Source of the DNA: Kineococcus xinjiangensis
GTDB lineage: Bacteria > Actinomycetota > Actinomycetes > Actinomycetales > Kineococcaceae
Length of the DNA: 64,000 nucleotides
Assembly: GCF_002934625.1 (NCBI RefSeq)
Contig: NZ_PTJD01000012.1
Span: 62,001-126,000 of the forward strand
Direction of reading: 5' to 3'
Under the pieces are notes generated by a model. It saw only the letters and a program-made list of their open reading frames with translations. It was not told the DNA's origin and ran no database searches. Each line of letters begins with the position of its first letter. Positions within the stretch are counted from its first letter, which is position 1. The position numbers were made by a program, and so were the translations under genes. Positions 49,883 to 58,282 of the stretch are shown piece by piece.

Positions 49883-51892
49883 GTGAGCGAGCCCGCGGCG
49901 CCCCACCCGCCGACCCGTCCCGGACGCACCGCCGACGGCGCGGGGGGCGGCTCGGGGACCCGGCCGGGCGGGGGAGTCAGGCGCAGGACGGCGCTCATCG
50001 CCGGCGCCGCGGGTGCCGTCGTCGCCGCCGGGGCCGGAGCCGCCGTGGTGCTCACCCGCCGGCCCGATCCCGAACCCGCCCGCCGAGCGGCGGAAGCCGT
50101 CGCGGCCGCCTGGAACGAGAGCCGGTGGGACGCGGTCACCTGGGACGGGCCGGTCACGCCCGCCGCGGTGACGGACCGGTACGCCGCCGCGACGCAGGGG
50201 CTCGCCGCGGGAGGGGTCACCGGACCCGAGGTCGCGCTCGCCGGGGTCGACAGCACCCGGCTCGCCGAGGGCCGCGCCCGCGCCACCTACGACGTGTCGT
50301 GGCAGGCCGGCCCCCAGCGGTGGACCTACCGCAGCACCGCCGACCTCGTCCGCCCCCCGGAGGGCGAGCCCGACACCTGGCGGGTGCGGTGGGCGCCCTC
50401 CCTGATCCACCCCGAGCTCACCGAGGGGGCCACCCTGACCGCCGTCCGGGAGCAGCCGCCCCGCGCCGAGGTCCTCGGCCGCGACGGCACCCCCGTCGTG
50501 ACCGACACGCAGGTCGTCGACGTGGGCGTCCACCCCGCCCGCACCGGCGACCCCGCAGCCACCGCCGCAGCGGTCGCCGAGGTCCTCGACGTCGACGCCG
50601 CCAAGCTCACCGAGCGCATCCGAACAGCGGAACCCGACGCCTTCGTGCCCGTCCTCACCCTGCGCCGCACCGACTTCGACGCGCAGCAGGAACGGCTCCG
50701 GCCCGTCCCGGGCGTGGTCTTCCGCGCCGGCGTGCTGCCCCTCGCCCCCACCCGCGCCTTCGCCCGGTCCCTGCTCGGCGGGGTCGGGGAGGTGACGGCC
50801 GAGCTGGTCGAGGAGTCCGGCGGCCGCCACGTCCCCGGCGACCGGGTGGGGCTGTCCGGGCTGCAGCGCCGCTACGACGAGCGCCTCGGCGGCGCACCCG
50901 GCGTCCTCGTCCAGCTCACCGGGGGGACCGGCGCAGCCGCGCGGACCCTCTTCGAGGTCCCCGCCAGCCCCGGCGAGGCCGTCGGCACCACCCTCGACGA
51001 GCGCGTGCAGAACGCCGCCGACGAGGTGCTCGCCACCGTCGGCCCGCAGTCCGCGATCGTGGCGGTCGACGTCCCCACCGGAGACGTCCTCGCCGTCGCC
51101 AACGGCCCCGCCACCGGTGGCGACCGCGCCCTCACCGGCCGGTTCCCACCCGGCTCCACCTTCAAGGTGGTGAGCACCCTCGCGCTGCTGGAGAAGGGCC
51201 TCACGGCGGACGAGCCGGTGCCCTGCCCCCCGACGTTCACCGTCGACGGGCGCAGCTTCCGCAACTTCGAGGGCGAGGCCCTCGGGGAGACGACCTTCCG
51301 CACCGACTTCGCGATGTCCTGCAACACCGCCTTCGCCGACCTGAGCTCCCGCCTCGACGACGGGGACCTGGCCGCCGCCGCGGCCCGGCTCGGAATCGGC
51401 ACTGGCTGGGACGTCGGGGTGGACGCCTTCGACGGCGACGTGCCCGTCACCGAGTCCGCCGTCGACCGGGCCGCGGCCGCGTTCGGGCAGGGCCGCACCC
51501 TCGTCAGCCCCCTCGCCCTCGCCGTCGCCGCCGCCTCCGTCGCCCGCGGCGCCACCGTCGAGCCGCGCCTCGTCGTCGACCCCGCCCCCGAGGGCGCGGC
51601 CGCACCGCCCGTCGACCTGCCGGCCGCGTCGGTGGCCACCCTGCACGAGCTCATGCGCGCCGTCGTCACCGACGGCACGGCCCCCGTGCTGCGCGACTGC
51701 CCCGGCGGGGAGGTCTTCGCCAAGACCGGCACGGCCGAGCACGGGCAGCAGGTCCCTCCCGAGACCCACGCCTGGCTCGTCGGCTGGCAGGGCAGCACGG
51801 CCTTCGCCGTGTTCGTCGCCGAGGGGCGCAGCGGGGGCAGCACCGCCGCTCCCGTCGCCCGTGCCTTCCTCGAGCGGCTCGCGCTAGGGTGA
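49883..51892 (+). CDS. Class B penicillin-binding protein (PBP2A/MecA-like architecture)
   Basis: A peptidoglycan DD-transpeptidase acting outside the membrane. The 669-residue protein has a basic cytoplasmic start, one membrane anchor (about residues 36-58), a MecA N-terminal NTF2-like domain (about 65-170), a dimerisation-like linker with VLGRDGTPVV, and the transpeptidase domain (about 370-665). Active-site motifs are intact: SxxK in PGSTFK (Ser near 425), SCN near 479 and KTGTAE near 614. The domain order fits actinobacterial PbpA/PBP2A-type enzymes rather than the FtsI division enzyme. It stands alone after two tRNA genes. Confidence 0.9.
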   Translation: MSEPAAPHPPTRPGRTADGAGGGSGTRPGGGVRRRTALIAGAAGAVVAAGAGAAVVLTRRPDPEPARRAAEAVAAAWNESRWDAVTWDGPVTPAAVTDRYAAATQGLAAGGVTGPEVALAGVDSTRLAEGRARATYDVSWQAGPQRWTYRSTADLVRPPEGEPDTWRVRWAPSLIHPELTEGATLTAVREQPPRAEVLGRDGTPVVTDTQVVDVGVHPARTGDPAATAAAVAEVLDVDAAKLTERIRTAEPDAFVPVLTLRRTDFDAQQERLRPVPGVVFRAGVLPLAPTRAFARSLLGGVGEVTAELVEESGGRHVPGDRVGLSGLQRRYDERLGGAPGVLVQLTGGTGAAARTLFEVPASPGEAVGTTLDERVQNAADEVLATVGPQSAIVAVDVPTGDVLAVANGPATGGDRALTGRFPPGSTFKVVSTLALLEKGLTADEPVPCPPTFTVDGRSFRNFEGEALGETTFRTDFAMSCNTAFADLSSRLDDGDLAAAAARLGIGTGWDVGVDAFDGDVPVTESAVDRAAAAFGQGRTLVSPLALAVAAASVARGATVEPRLVVDPAPEGAAAPPVDLPAASVATLHELMRAVVTDGTAPVLRDCPGGEVFAKTGTAEHGQQVPPETHAWLVGWQGSTAFAVFVAEGRSGGSTAAPVARAFLERLALG

Positions 51893-52044
51893 GCGCCCTC
51901 CTCGTGCAGCGCGCACCCACGGGCACCCGTCGGCGGGGTGCGAGAGCACTTCCCGGGCGACACGCAACTCGGCATGCCCCAGGAATTGCCATCGCTGCCC
52001 CATTGGGGTGAAGATGCTTGCTGTAGGCCCTCTGGGCTACACAC
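51893..52044 (+). other. Leader region upstream of 6C RNA
   Basis: No gene. It has a small CCCCATTGGGG hairpin near 52000 and promoter-like hexamers ahead of the 6C RNA (TTGCTG at 52018-52023, TACACA near 52038-52043, with a spacer of only 14 bases). I compared it with the ydaO (c-di-AMP) riboswitch pattern and found no convincing match. Confidence 0.35.
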
Positions 52045-52112
52045 CGGACCCGGCTCATCCCCCCCGAGCCGGACCGTAGACGGCCCCCGCTCCCCCCCAG
52101 CGGGGGCCGTTC
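52045..52112 (+). ncRNA. 6C RNA
   Basis: Two consecutive hairpins whose loops carry runs of cytosine, the hallmark of the actinobacterial 6C RNA. Hairpin 1: CGGCTC (52051-52056) with GAGCCG (52066-52071), loop of AT plus seven C. Hairpin 2: an exact 12-bp stem (52080-52091 with 52099-52110) and a loop of seven C. The linker is GGACCGTAG. The second stem doubles as a terminator. The 6C RNA of mycobacteria (B11) regulates replication and secretion genes by C-loop pairing; the transcript ends here are approximate. Confidence 0.85.
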
Positions 52113-52287
52113 CACGTCCGGCGCCGGATGCGCGGTCGCCGCCCCGGCCTCCCGGCGCGAGGACCCGCGCCCGGTCCACAACCGGCCCCTCCGGGCCGCG
52201 CGTCCACAGCTGCGCCGCTCCCGACCGTCCCCGCCTCCTCGGCGCACCACGGTGGTCCCCCGCCCACCGCACCGAGGAGGACCCGCC

Positions 52288-53415
52288 GTGGCCGCCCCGA
52301 CCCGCCACCCGAGCCCGCACCCCGGCGACGCCGCCGTGCTCTGCACCGCAGACGAGGAGCTGGCCGCCGCGGTCCAGCGCATCGCCGCCGCCGCCGGCTG
52401 CGCGTCCCTGCCGCACCGCCGGACGCCCGATCCGGGCCCGGCCCCCACCGGCACGCGGGCGCGCCTGCTGCTCGTGGGCGCCGACGTCCTGACCGGCAGC
52501 CGCGCCGGCCGGCGCCTCCCGTCCGGCACGGAGGTCGTCGTCCTGAGCCTCGCACCCGCCCCGGAGGACCTGTGGCAGCGCGCCGCAGACGCCGGCGCCT
52601 GCCACGTCGCCGTCCTGCCCGAGGCCGAGGCGTGGCTGCTGGAGCGCCTCGCCGACCTCGCCGACCACCTCGCCGACCAGCTCACCGACACGGGCCAGGT
52701 GGTCGGCGTCGTCGGCGGCTGCGGCGGCGCCGGCGCCAGCGTCCTGGCGAGCGCCCTGGCCGGCACCGCCGCCGCCCGCGGCAGCGCCACCCTCCTCGTC
52801 GACGGCGACCCCCTCGGCGGCGGGCTCGACCTCCTCCTCGGCGCCGAGGACCTCCCCGGCCTGCGCTGGGCGGACCTGCTGCGGGTGCGCGGGAGGCTGC
52901 GCGCCGACGTGCTGCACGCCGTGGTGGCCCCCGAACCCGGGTTGCACCTGCTGTCCTGGGGACGCGAGGCCAGCCACGAGCTGCCCACCGACGCCGTGGA
53001 GTCCGTGCTCTCCGCCGCCCGGCGCTCCCACGAGCTCACCGTCTGGGACCTGCCCGCCCGCCCCCGCGGCGCCGGCCTCGACGCCCTCGCCGCCTGCGAC
53101 GAGGTCCTCCTCGTGGTCCCCGCCCGGGTGCGCGCCGCCGCCGCGGCACGCCGGGTCGCCGAGCTCCTCGCGCCCCGCACCAGCCGGCTCCGGCTCGTCG
53201 TGCGCGGCCCCGCACCCACCGGCCTCGACGCCGACGCCCTCGTCGAGGCCGTCGGCGTCCCGCTGGCCGGGGACCTCGCCGCCGAGAAGGACCTCGACGT
53301 CGCCGTGGACCGCGGGGAGGGTGTTCCGCAGCGCCGGCGCAGCCCGCTGCGCGCCTGGTGCGAGGAGTGGCACGAGGAGTTCCTGGCCGCCCGCGCGCTC
53401 GCGGGTGCACTGTGA
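52288..53415 (+). CDS. ssd: Ssd/CpaE-like septum-site-determining protein
   Basis: A 375-residue MinD/CpaE-superfamily protein, the first gene of the actinobacterial Tad cluster. A receiver-like N-terminal half (about 10-125) precedes the ATPase-like half (about 138-345), whose P-loop reads VVGGCGGAGASVLASAL: the lysines of the deviant Walker A motif are missing, as in other Ssd-type proteins. TLLVDGDPLGGGLDLLLG (Walker A') is kept. In Mycobacterium the homologue affects septum formation and dormancy genes. GTG 52288 follows GAGGAGG. The stop overlaps the next start (GTGA). Confidence 0.85.
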   Translation: MAAPTRHPSPHPGDAAVLCTADEELAAAVQRIAAAAGCASLPHRRTPDPGPAPTGTRARLLLVGADVLTGSRAGRRLPSGTEVVVLSLAPAPEDLWQRAADAGACHVAVLPEAEAWLLERLADLADHLADQLTDTGQVVGVVGGCGGAGASVLASALAGTAAARGSATLLVDGDPLGGGLDLLLGAEDLPGLRWADLLRVRGRLRADVLHAVVAPEPGLHLLSWGREASHELPTDAVESVLSAARRSHELTVWDLPARPRGAGLDALAACDEVLLVVPARVRAAAAARRVAELLAPRTSRLRLVVRGPAPTGLDADALVEAVGVPLAGDLAAEKDLDVAVDRGEGVPQRRRSPLRAWCEEWHEEFLAARALAGAL

Positions 53416-54626
53416 TCGGCACCCCGGCCGGTGACCGCGAGGCCCTCCCCGGCCTGACCGCCCGGGTGCGGGCGCGCCTGGCCCGGCACGGCGGGGAGCT
53501 CACCCCGCAGGAGGTGGCCGCCGCGGTGCGCGCGGAGGGAGTGGTGCTCGGCGCGGCGTCGCTGCTGGAGCTCGTCGACGCCCTGCGGGCCGAGCTCGTG
53601 GGCCTCGGCCCCCTCGAAGCGGTGCTGCGCACGCCCGGAACGACCGACGTCCTCGTCAACGGCGGCGGCGCCGTCTGGTGCGACCGCGGCGAGGGCCTCG
53701 TCCGGGTCGCCGTGGACCTCGGAGGGGAGGCGGGGGCCCGGGCGCTCGCCGTGCGGCTGGCCGCCGGAGCCGGGCGACGGCTCGACGACGCCAGCCCCTG
53801 CGTCGACGGGCGCCTCCCCGACGGCACCCGCCTGCACGCGGTCCTGCCGCCGGTGTCCCCCGAGGGCACCCACCTGTCCCTGCGGGTGCCCGCCGCGACC
53901 CGGTTCGGCCTGGACGACCTCGTGGCCGCCGGCGCGATCCCCGACGGCTGGGCGCCGGTGCTGCGGGCCGTCGTGGAGCAGCGGCTGTCCTTCCTCGTCT
54001 CCGGGGGCACCGGGGCCGGCAAGACCACCGTCCTGGAGGCCCTGCTGGGCCAGGTCGGCCCCGGCGAGCGGATCGTGCTCGTCGAGGACGCCGGGGAGCT
54101 GCGCCCCGCGCACCCGCACGTCGTCCGGCTGGAGGCCCGGCGGCCCAACGTCGAGGGCCGCGGCGAGGTGCCCCTGGAGGTCCTGGTGCGGCAGGCGCTG
54201 CGGATGCGGCCGGACCGGCTCGTCGTCGGGGAGTGCCGCGGTCCGGAGGTGCGCGACCTCCTCGCGGCGCTGAACACCGGGCACGCGGGCGCCGGGACCG
54301 TGCACGCCAACACCTCCGCCCACGTCGTGGCCCGCCTGCAGGCGCTCGGCGCCCTCGCCGGGATGGCCCCCGCCGCCGTGGACGCGCAGTTCACCGCCGC
54401 CGTGGACGTCGTCCTGCACGTGCAGCGCGACCGGCGGGGGCGGCGGCTGCGGGAGGTCGCGGTCGTCGGCGGTGACGGCGGTGCGCCGCTCGTGCAGCCG
54501 GCGCTGCTCGACGGGCCGTCGGAGCGCACCACCGCCCACGGCTGGCAGGCGCTGGCGCGACGGCTGGGCCTCGACCCGGGCCGACCTCCGGGAGCGCGTG
54601 CGGGCGTGGGGAGCCGGCAGTGCTGA
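53412..54626 (+). CDS. cpaF: TadA/CpaF-type secretion ATPase
   Basis: The hexameric motor ATPase of a Tad/Flp pilus. The 404-residue protein has the N-terminal domain with ELVGLGPLEAVLRTPGTTDVLVNG, Walker A GGTGAGKTT (near residue 200), the Asp box LVEDAGELRP, Walker B MRPDRLVVGECRG and the His box LNTGHAGAGTVHAN. All catalytic boxes are intact. The homologue is the Rv3659c class in Mycobacterium. The end overlaps the start of the following tadB-like gene by 7 bases. Confidence 0.92.
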   Translation: MIGTPAGDREALPGLTARVRARLARHGGELTPQEVAAAVRAEGVVLGAASLLELVDALRAELVGLGPLEAVLRTPGTTDVLVNGGGAVWCDRGEGLVRVAVDLGGEAGARALAVRLAAGAGRRLDDASPCVDGRLPDGTRLHAVLPPVSPEGTHLSLRVPAATRFGLDDLVAAGAIPDGWAPVLRAVVEQRLSFLVSGGTGAGKTTVLEALLGQVGPGERIVLVEDAGELRPAHPHVVRLEARRPNVEGRGEVPLEVLVRQALRMRPDRLVVGECRGPEVRDLLAALNTGHAGAGTVHANTSAHVVARLQALGALAGMAPAAVDAQFTAAVDVVLHVQRDRRGRRLREVAVVGGDGGAPLVQPALLDGPSERTTAHGWQALARRLGLDPGRPPGARAGVGSRQC

Positions 54627-55369
54627 CGGCGGTCGCGGTCGCCAGCGCCTGCGCCTGCGCAGGGGCGGTGCTGCTGACACCCGGCCCCGACGCCGCGCGA
54701 CGCCTGCGCCGGCCCGGGCCCCGCCCAGCGGTCGCGGAGGCCGCGGTCCACCGTGGTCTGCGCGCCCGGCTCGGCGCCCGCACCGGCGCCCCGCGCACCG
54801 GCGAGGAGGAGCAGCTGCTGCGCTCGGCCGTCCTCGCGGAGCGGCTGGCGGCGCTGCTGAGCGCCGGGACCGACCCGGCCACGGCGTGGTTCCGGGCCGG
54901 TGCCTCCAGCGGGCTGGGCGACGAGGTCGCCGCGGCGCTGGGCCGTGCCGGGGCCGGCGGGGAGGACGTCGAGCCCCTCCTGCGCTCCGCCGGCCTGACC
55001 GCCGCCGGGCCGGTCGCCGCCTCGTGGCGGCTGTCGCAGCGGTGCGGAGCGGCGGCCGGGGACGTCCTCGCCAGGTGCGCAGCGGGGCTGCGCGAGTCCG
55101 CCGACGCGCGCGCGGCGGTGCGCTCGGCGCTGGCGGGTCCCCGCGCGAGCGCCCGGGTCGTGTCGGTGCTGCCCCTGCTCGGCCTGCTCCTCGGAGCCCT
55201 CCTGGGGGCCTCGCCGCTGCAGGTCCTGCTCGGCACCTGGCCTGGTCGCGGCTGCGCCGCCGTCGCCCTCGTGCTCGCACTGCTGGGCCGGGCCTGGACC
55301 CGGGCGCTCGTCCACCGCGCCGAGGCGGCCGGGGGGCGGGCCGCGTCCCCGCGGGGCGGACGGCGGTGA
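54620..55369 (+). CDS. TadB-type pilus assembly membrane protein
   Basis: A 249-residue protein of the type II/IV secretion F domain. The middle part has LAERLAALLSAGTDPATAWFRAG and SWRLSQRCGAAAGDVLARCAAGLRES, the F-domain helical core, followed by two close hydrophobic helices (about 182-205 and 212-228). It is shorter than proteobacterial TadB, as usual in actinobacteria. It is expected to form the inner-membrane platform with the next gene's product. Start and stop overlap both neighbours. Confidence 0.82.
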   Translation: MLTAVAVASACACAGAVLLTPGPDAARRLRRPGPRPAVAEAAVHRGLRARLGARTGAPRTGEEEQLLRSAVLAERLAALLSAGTDPATAWFRAGASSGLGDEVAAALGRAGAGGEDVEPLLRSAGLTAAGPVAASWRLSQRCGAAAGDVLARCAAGLRESADARAAVRSALAGPRASARVVSVLPLLGLLLGALLGASPLQVLLGTWPGRGCAAVALVLALLGRAWTRALVHRAEAAGGRAASPRGGRR

Positions 55370-56001
55370 GCGGGACCGGCCTGCTGGTGGGGCTGCTCGC
55401 CGCGGCGGTCGTCCTCCTGCTCCCCGCCCGGGCCGGGGAGCAGCGGCTGGGCCCGCCGCCGCGCCCGCCGGGGCAGGGCGCGGCAGGACCCGGCCGGAGG
55501 GTGGGGCGCTCGCTCCTCACCCGCGGTGCCCGCACCGCGCGGCGGGGCGCCGGCGGGGACCCGGACCCGGAGCCGGACCTGCCGCTGCTGCTGGACCTGG
55601 TCGCCGCCGCCACCCGCTCCGGCTGCCCGCCCGGGGCCGCTCTCGACGCGGTCCTCGACGTGCTGCCCGCCGCCTGCACCGCCGACCTCCGGCGCGTCCG
55701 GGCCCAGCTCTCCCTCGGCGCGCCGCCGGAGAGCGCCTGGGCGGACGTGCCGGCCCCGCTGCACCGCCTGCGCGACCCCCTGCTGCTGTCCGCGGCCACG
55801 GGTGCCCCGGCCGCCGCGCTGCTCGAGGCGGCCGCCACCGAGGCGCGGCGGGACGGGCGGCGGGCGGCGGAGGTGGCGGCGGCCCGGCTCGGAGCGCTCC
55901 TCGTCCTGCCGCTGGGGGCGTGCACGCTGCCCGCCTTCGTCCTGCTGGGCGTCGTGCCCGTGCTGCTGTCGCTGTCCGCGGACGTGCTGACCGGCCCCTG
56001 A
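55366..56001 (+). CDS. TadC-type pilus assembly membrane protein
   Basis: A 211-residue second platform protein: N-terminal membrane helix (about 5-22), the F-domain core LPLLLDLVAAATRSGCPPGAALDAV and RRVRAQLSLGAPPESAW, and a C-terminal hydrophobic pair (about 178-205, with LLVLPLGACTLPAFVLLGVVPVLL). GTG 55366 overlaps the previous stop (GTGA). The structural pilin genes resume only at 58 kb, after an insertion of two unrelated genes. Confidence 0.82.
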   Translation: MSGTGLLVGLLAAAVVLLLPARAGEQRLGPPPRPPGQGAAGPGRRVGRSLLTRGARTARRGAGGDPDPEPDLPLLLDLVAAATRSGCPPGAALDAVLDVLPAACTADLRRVRAQLSLGAPPESAWADVPAPLHRLRDPLLLSAATGAPAAALLEAAATEARRDGRRAAEVAAARLGALLVLPLGACTLPAFVLLGVVPVLLSLSADVLTGP

Positions 56002-56087
56002 GCGCAGGCGCTCCCGTGGACGTCCGGGCGCCCGCGCTCCGGTGACCAACCTGGGCGGATGCGCTCCCGGCGGCCCGGACCGGCTGG

Positions 56088-56093
56088 CAGACT
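56088..56093 (+). promoter_or_regulatory. -10 box CAGACT for the MOSC gene
   Basis: Seven bases before GTG 56101. It favours that GTG over the upstream ATG 56059. Confidence 0.48.
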
Positions 56094-56100
56094 CCCCGCC

Positions 56101-56670
56101 GTGGTCGCCCCCGAGCCCGCCGCCCCCCACGTCCCCGCGGTCGTCGCCGTCAGCCGCGACGGGGCGCACCGCTTCTCGAAGCCGACCACCGAGGAGGTCC
56201 GGCTCCTCGAGGGGCTCGGCGTCGACGGCGACGCCCACGCTGGCGTCACCGTCCAGCACCGCTCCCGCGTGGCCCGCGACCCCAGCCGGCCGAACCTGCG
56301 GCAGGTGCACCTCGTCCACTCCGAGCTGCACGACGAGCTGCGCGCCCAGGGCCTCCCCGTCGGCCCCGGGGAGCTGGGGGAGAACGTCACCACGCGCGGC
56401 GTGGACCTCCTCGGCCTGCCCCGCGGGACCGTGCTCCGGCTCGGACCCGAGGCCGAGGTGGAGGTCACCGGGCTGCGCAACCCCTGCCGGCAGATCGACG
56501 ACTTCCGGCCCGGCGCGCTGCGGGCCGTGCTCGACCGCGACGCCGCGGGCCGCCTCGTGCGCAAGGCCGGCGTCATGGCGGTGGTCCGCCGCGGAGGGCG
56601 GGTCGCACCGGGCGACGCCGTGGTGGTCGTGCTCCCCGACGGCGCGCACGAGCCCCTGCAACCCGTGTGA
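56101..56670 (+). CDS. MOSC-domain protein
   Basis: A 189-residue protein with a MOSC domain, the fold that carries sulfur in molybdenum cofactor sulfurases and YiiM-like proteins. Visible blocks: HRFSKPTTEEVRLLEGLGVDGDAHAG, RQVHLVHSELHDEL, GELGENVTTRGVDLL, LPRGTVLRLG and the conserved Cys in VTGLRNPCRQID. A single-domain MOSC protein of this length may transfer sulfur to molybdoenzymes or reduce N-hydroxylated compounds; no partner is near. It splits the Tad cluster. Confidence 0.86.
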   Translation: MVAPEPAAPHVPAVVAVSRDGAHRFSKPTTEEVRLLEGLGVDGDAHAGVTVQHRSRVARDPSRPNLRQVHLVHSELHDELRAQGLPVGPGELGENVTTRGVDLLGLPRGTVLRLGPEAEVEVTGLRNPCRQIDDFRPGALRAVLDRDAAGRLVRKAGVMAVVRRGGRVAPGDAVVVVLPDGAHEPLQPV

Positions 56671-56780
56671 GCGGCTCCGCGGCCACGGGCGCACCGCCAC
56701 CGGTGCCCGCAGGGGGCCTCGGCGTTGGGCCGTTCGGGGGGACCGGTGCCGCTCCGGCCCGGGCGGTGACCGGTCGTGGG

Positions 56781-56786
56781 GAGGAT
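56781..56786 (+). promoter_or_regulatory. -10 box GAGGAT for the second GGDEF gene
   Basis: Six bases before GTG 56793, which supports the shorter reading of that gene. Confidence 0.42.
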
Positions 56787-56792
56787 CGGGCG

Positions 56793-57845
56793 GTGCCGCC
56801 CGCCCCCGAGCCCCGCTTCGTCCGGTGGCTGTGCGGGAACGGCCAGGACCGCGCCCGCTACGCCGACATGTACTCGCGGTTCGCGAGGGTCTACCTCTTC
56901 GGCGCCCTCGTCGGCACCGCCGTCCTGCTCGCGGCCGTCTGGTTCGGCTGGGTCCTGCTCGTCCTGCACCTGCTCGCCATGGTCACGATCGCGGGCTCCG
57001 CCAGCCTGCGCCCGCGCGCCCGGTACCCCGAGGTGGTGGGCGCCTGCGGGTTCGTGCTCCTCGAGCTGAACCTGGCGGCCTCGGTGGCGGTGACCGGTGG
57101 CGTCAGCAGCCCGCTGCTGCCGCTGGTGGCCGTGCCGGTGCTGGGGCAGGCGGTCTGCTTCCGGCCCCGGGCGATCCTCGTCGGGGCCGCGCTGGGGGCC
57201 GCGCTCACCGTGCTGGGCTGCGGAGCGGCGACCGCCCTGCCCCCGCCGCCCCCGGCGCCGGACGTCCTGCTGCTCGTCTCCAGCCTGATGGTCCTCGCCT
57301 GCGTCGTCCTCCTCGCCCACCTGCTCGTCTCCTCAGACCTGCTCTCCCGCGGCGAGGCGATGCTCGACCCGCTCACCGGCCTGCACAACCGCAGGCTCCT
57401 CGAGTCGCACCTGGAGGAGGCGTGCCGGCAGGCGTGGCTGACGGGGCGGCCGGTCTCGGTGGTGGTGTGCGACCTCGACCACTTCAAGGGCGTCAACGAC
57501 GGGCACGGGCACGGCCGCGGTGACGCCGTGCTGCGGGGGTTCGCCGCGCTCCTGCGCGAGGCCGTCGGCGAGGAGGGCCTCGTGCACCGCATGGGCGGTG
57601 AGGAGTTCCTCGTGCTGCTGCCGGGCTGCGGGGCGGGGCGGGCCGTGCGGCTCGCCGAGCTCGTCCGGGCCCGGACCGACGAGGGGCGGGTGGCGGGCCT
57701 GCACGTCACGGCCTCGCTCGGCGTGGCGACGGCGGGTCCCGGGCACACCGACGCGACCCGGCTGGTGCACGAGGCCGACACGGCGCTCTACGAGGCGAAG
57801 CGCTCCGGCCGCAACCGCGTCGTCTGCGCCACGCGGACGCCCTGA
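56793..57845 (+). CDS. Membrane GGDEF diguanylate cyclase
   Basis: Predicted cyclic di-GMP synthase of 350 residues from GTG 56793. The N-terminal half (about 30-180) has five or six membrane helices without a named sensor domain; the GGDEF domain follows (about 185-350), starting DPLTGLHNRRLLESHL, with VCDLDHFKGVNDGHGHGRGD and the active-site GGEEF. The inhibitory RxxD motif is absent: the matching position is VGEE, so feedback is likely weak. A longer start at GTG 56667, overlapping the MOSC stop, is possible but would add a Gly/Ala-rich tail. Being inside the Tad region, it may help control pilus or surface behaviour. Confidence 0.83.
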   Translation: MPPAPEPRFVRWLCGNGQDRARYADMYSRFARVYLFGALVGTAVLLAAVWFGWVLLVLHLLAMVTIAGSASLRPRARYPEVVGACGFVLLELNLAASVAVTGGVSSPLLPLVAVPVLGQAVCFRPRAILVGAALGAALTVLGCGAATALPPPPPAPDVLLLVSSLMVLACVVLLAHLLVSSDLLSRGEAMLDPLTGLHNRRLLESHLEEACRQAWLTGRPVSVVVCDLDHFKGVNDGHGHGRGDAVLRGFAALLREAVGEEGLVHRMGGEEFLVLLPGCGAGRAVRLAELVRARTDEGRVAGLHVTASLGVATAGPGHTDATRLVHEADTALYEAKRSGRNRVVCATRTP

Positions 57846-57985
57846 GCCGTCCACAGCCACCCGCACCGGGTCCTGCGTCCCCAGGAGCGGCCGGCCGGGC
57901 GGTCCGGGGCGCTCGTGCGGGGGAGGGTCGCAGCGGGTCGCGAGGGCGGTCCGCGCACCGGCCGCGACGCCGGCGGAGGAGTGAC

Positions 57986-58282
57986 GTGGAAGGTCTCGGA
58001 GCGCATCGGGAGGACCGGGCAGGGGCGGGACGGGCACGGGGTGTCCGGGCAGGGGCGGGACGGGGCGGGCGGCGACCGGGTCACGGTCCGGCGGGTGCAG
58101 GCGCCGTCCCCGCCGGGCAGGGGGAGGCACGGACGGGCGACGAGGGGATGGCCACCGCGGAGTACGCCATCGCCACCCTCGCCGCCTGCGGCTTCGCGGG
58201 CCTGCTGGTGGCGCTCCTGCGCAGCGACGAGGTGCGGGGCCTCCTCCTGGGGATCGTCCGCTCGGCGCTGACGCTGGGATGA
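57986..58282 (+). CDS. DUF4244 Flp-like pilin
   Basis: A 98-residue protein whose last 45 residues are the DUF4244 pattern: DEGMATAEYAIATLAACGFAG, then LLVALLRSDEVRG, as in Flp-type prepilins, where the peptidase cuts at the G/M or G-A-T-AEY site and leaves the hydrophobic helix. It is probably the main pilin of the Tad system. The N-terminal half is long and Gly/Arg-rich for a pilin leader, so the start is doubtful; GTG 57986 has GGAGGAG upstream and is the best candidate. The end overlaps the TadE gene (ATGA). Confidence 0.78.
   Translation: MEGLGAHREDRAGAGRARGVRAGAGRGGRRPGHGPAGAGAVPAGQGEARTGDEGMATAEYAIATLAACGFAGLLVALLRSDEVRGLLLGIVRSALTLG

Noticed and set aside
51893-52044. Possible ydaO-type (c-di-AMP) riboswitch
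   Set aside because: The conserved blocks of that riboswitch are not present, and the next element is a 6C RNA, not a wall hydrolase gene leader.
51666-57320. Open frame of 1,884 residues on the minus strand
   Set aside because: It covers the antisense of well-defined ssd, cpaF, tadBC, MOSC and GGDEF genes, and its Ser/Arg/Pro-rich text has no domain pattern. It reflects GC skew at third positions.
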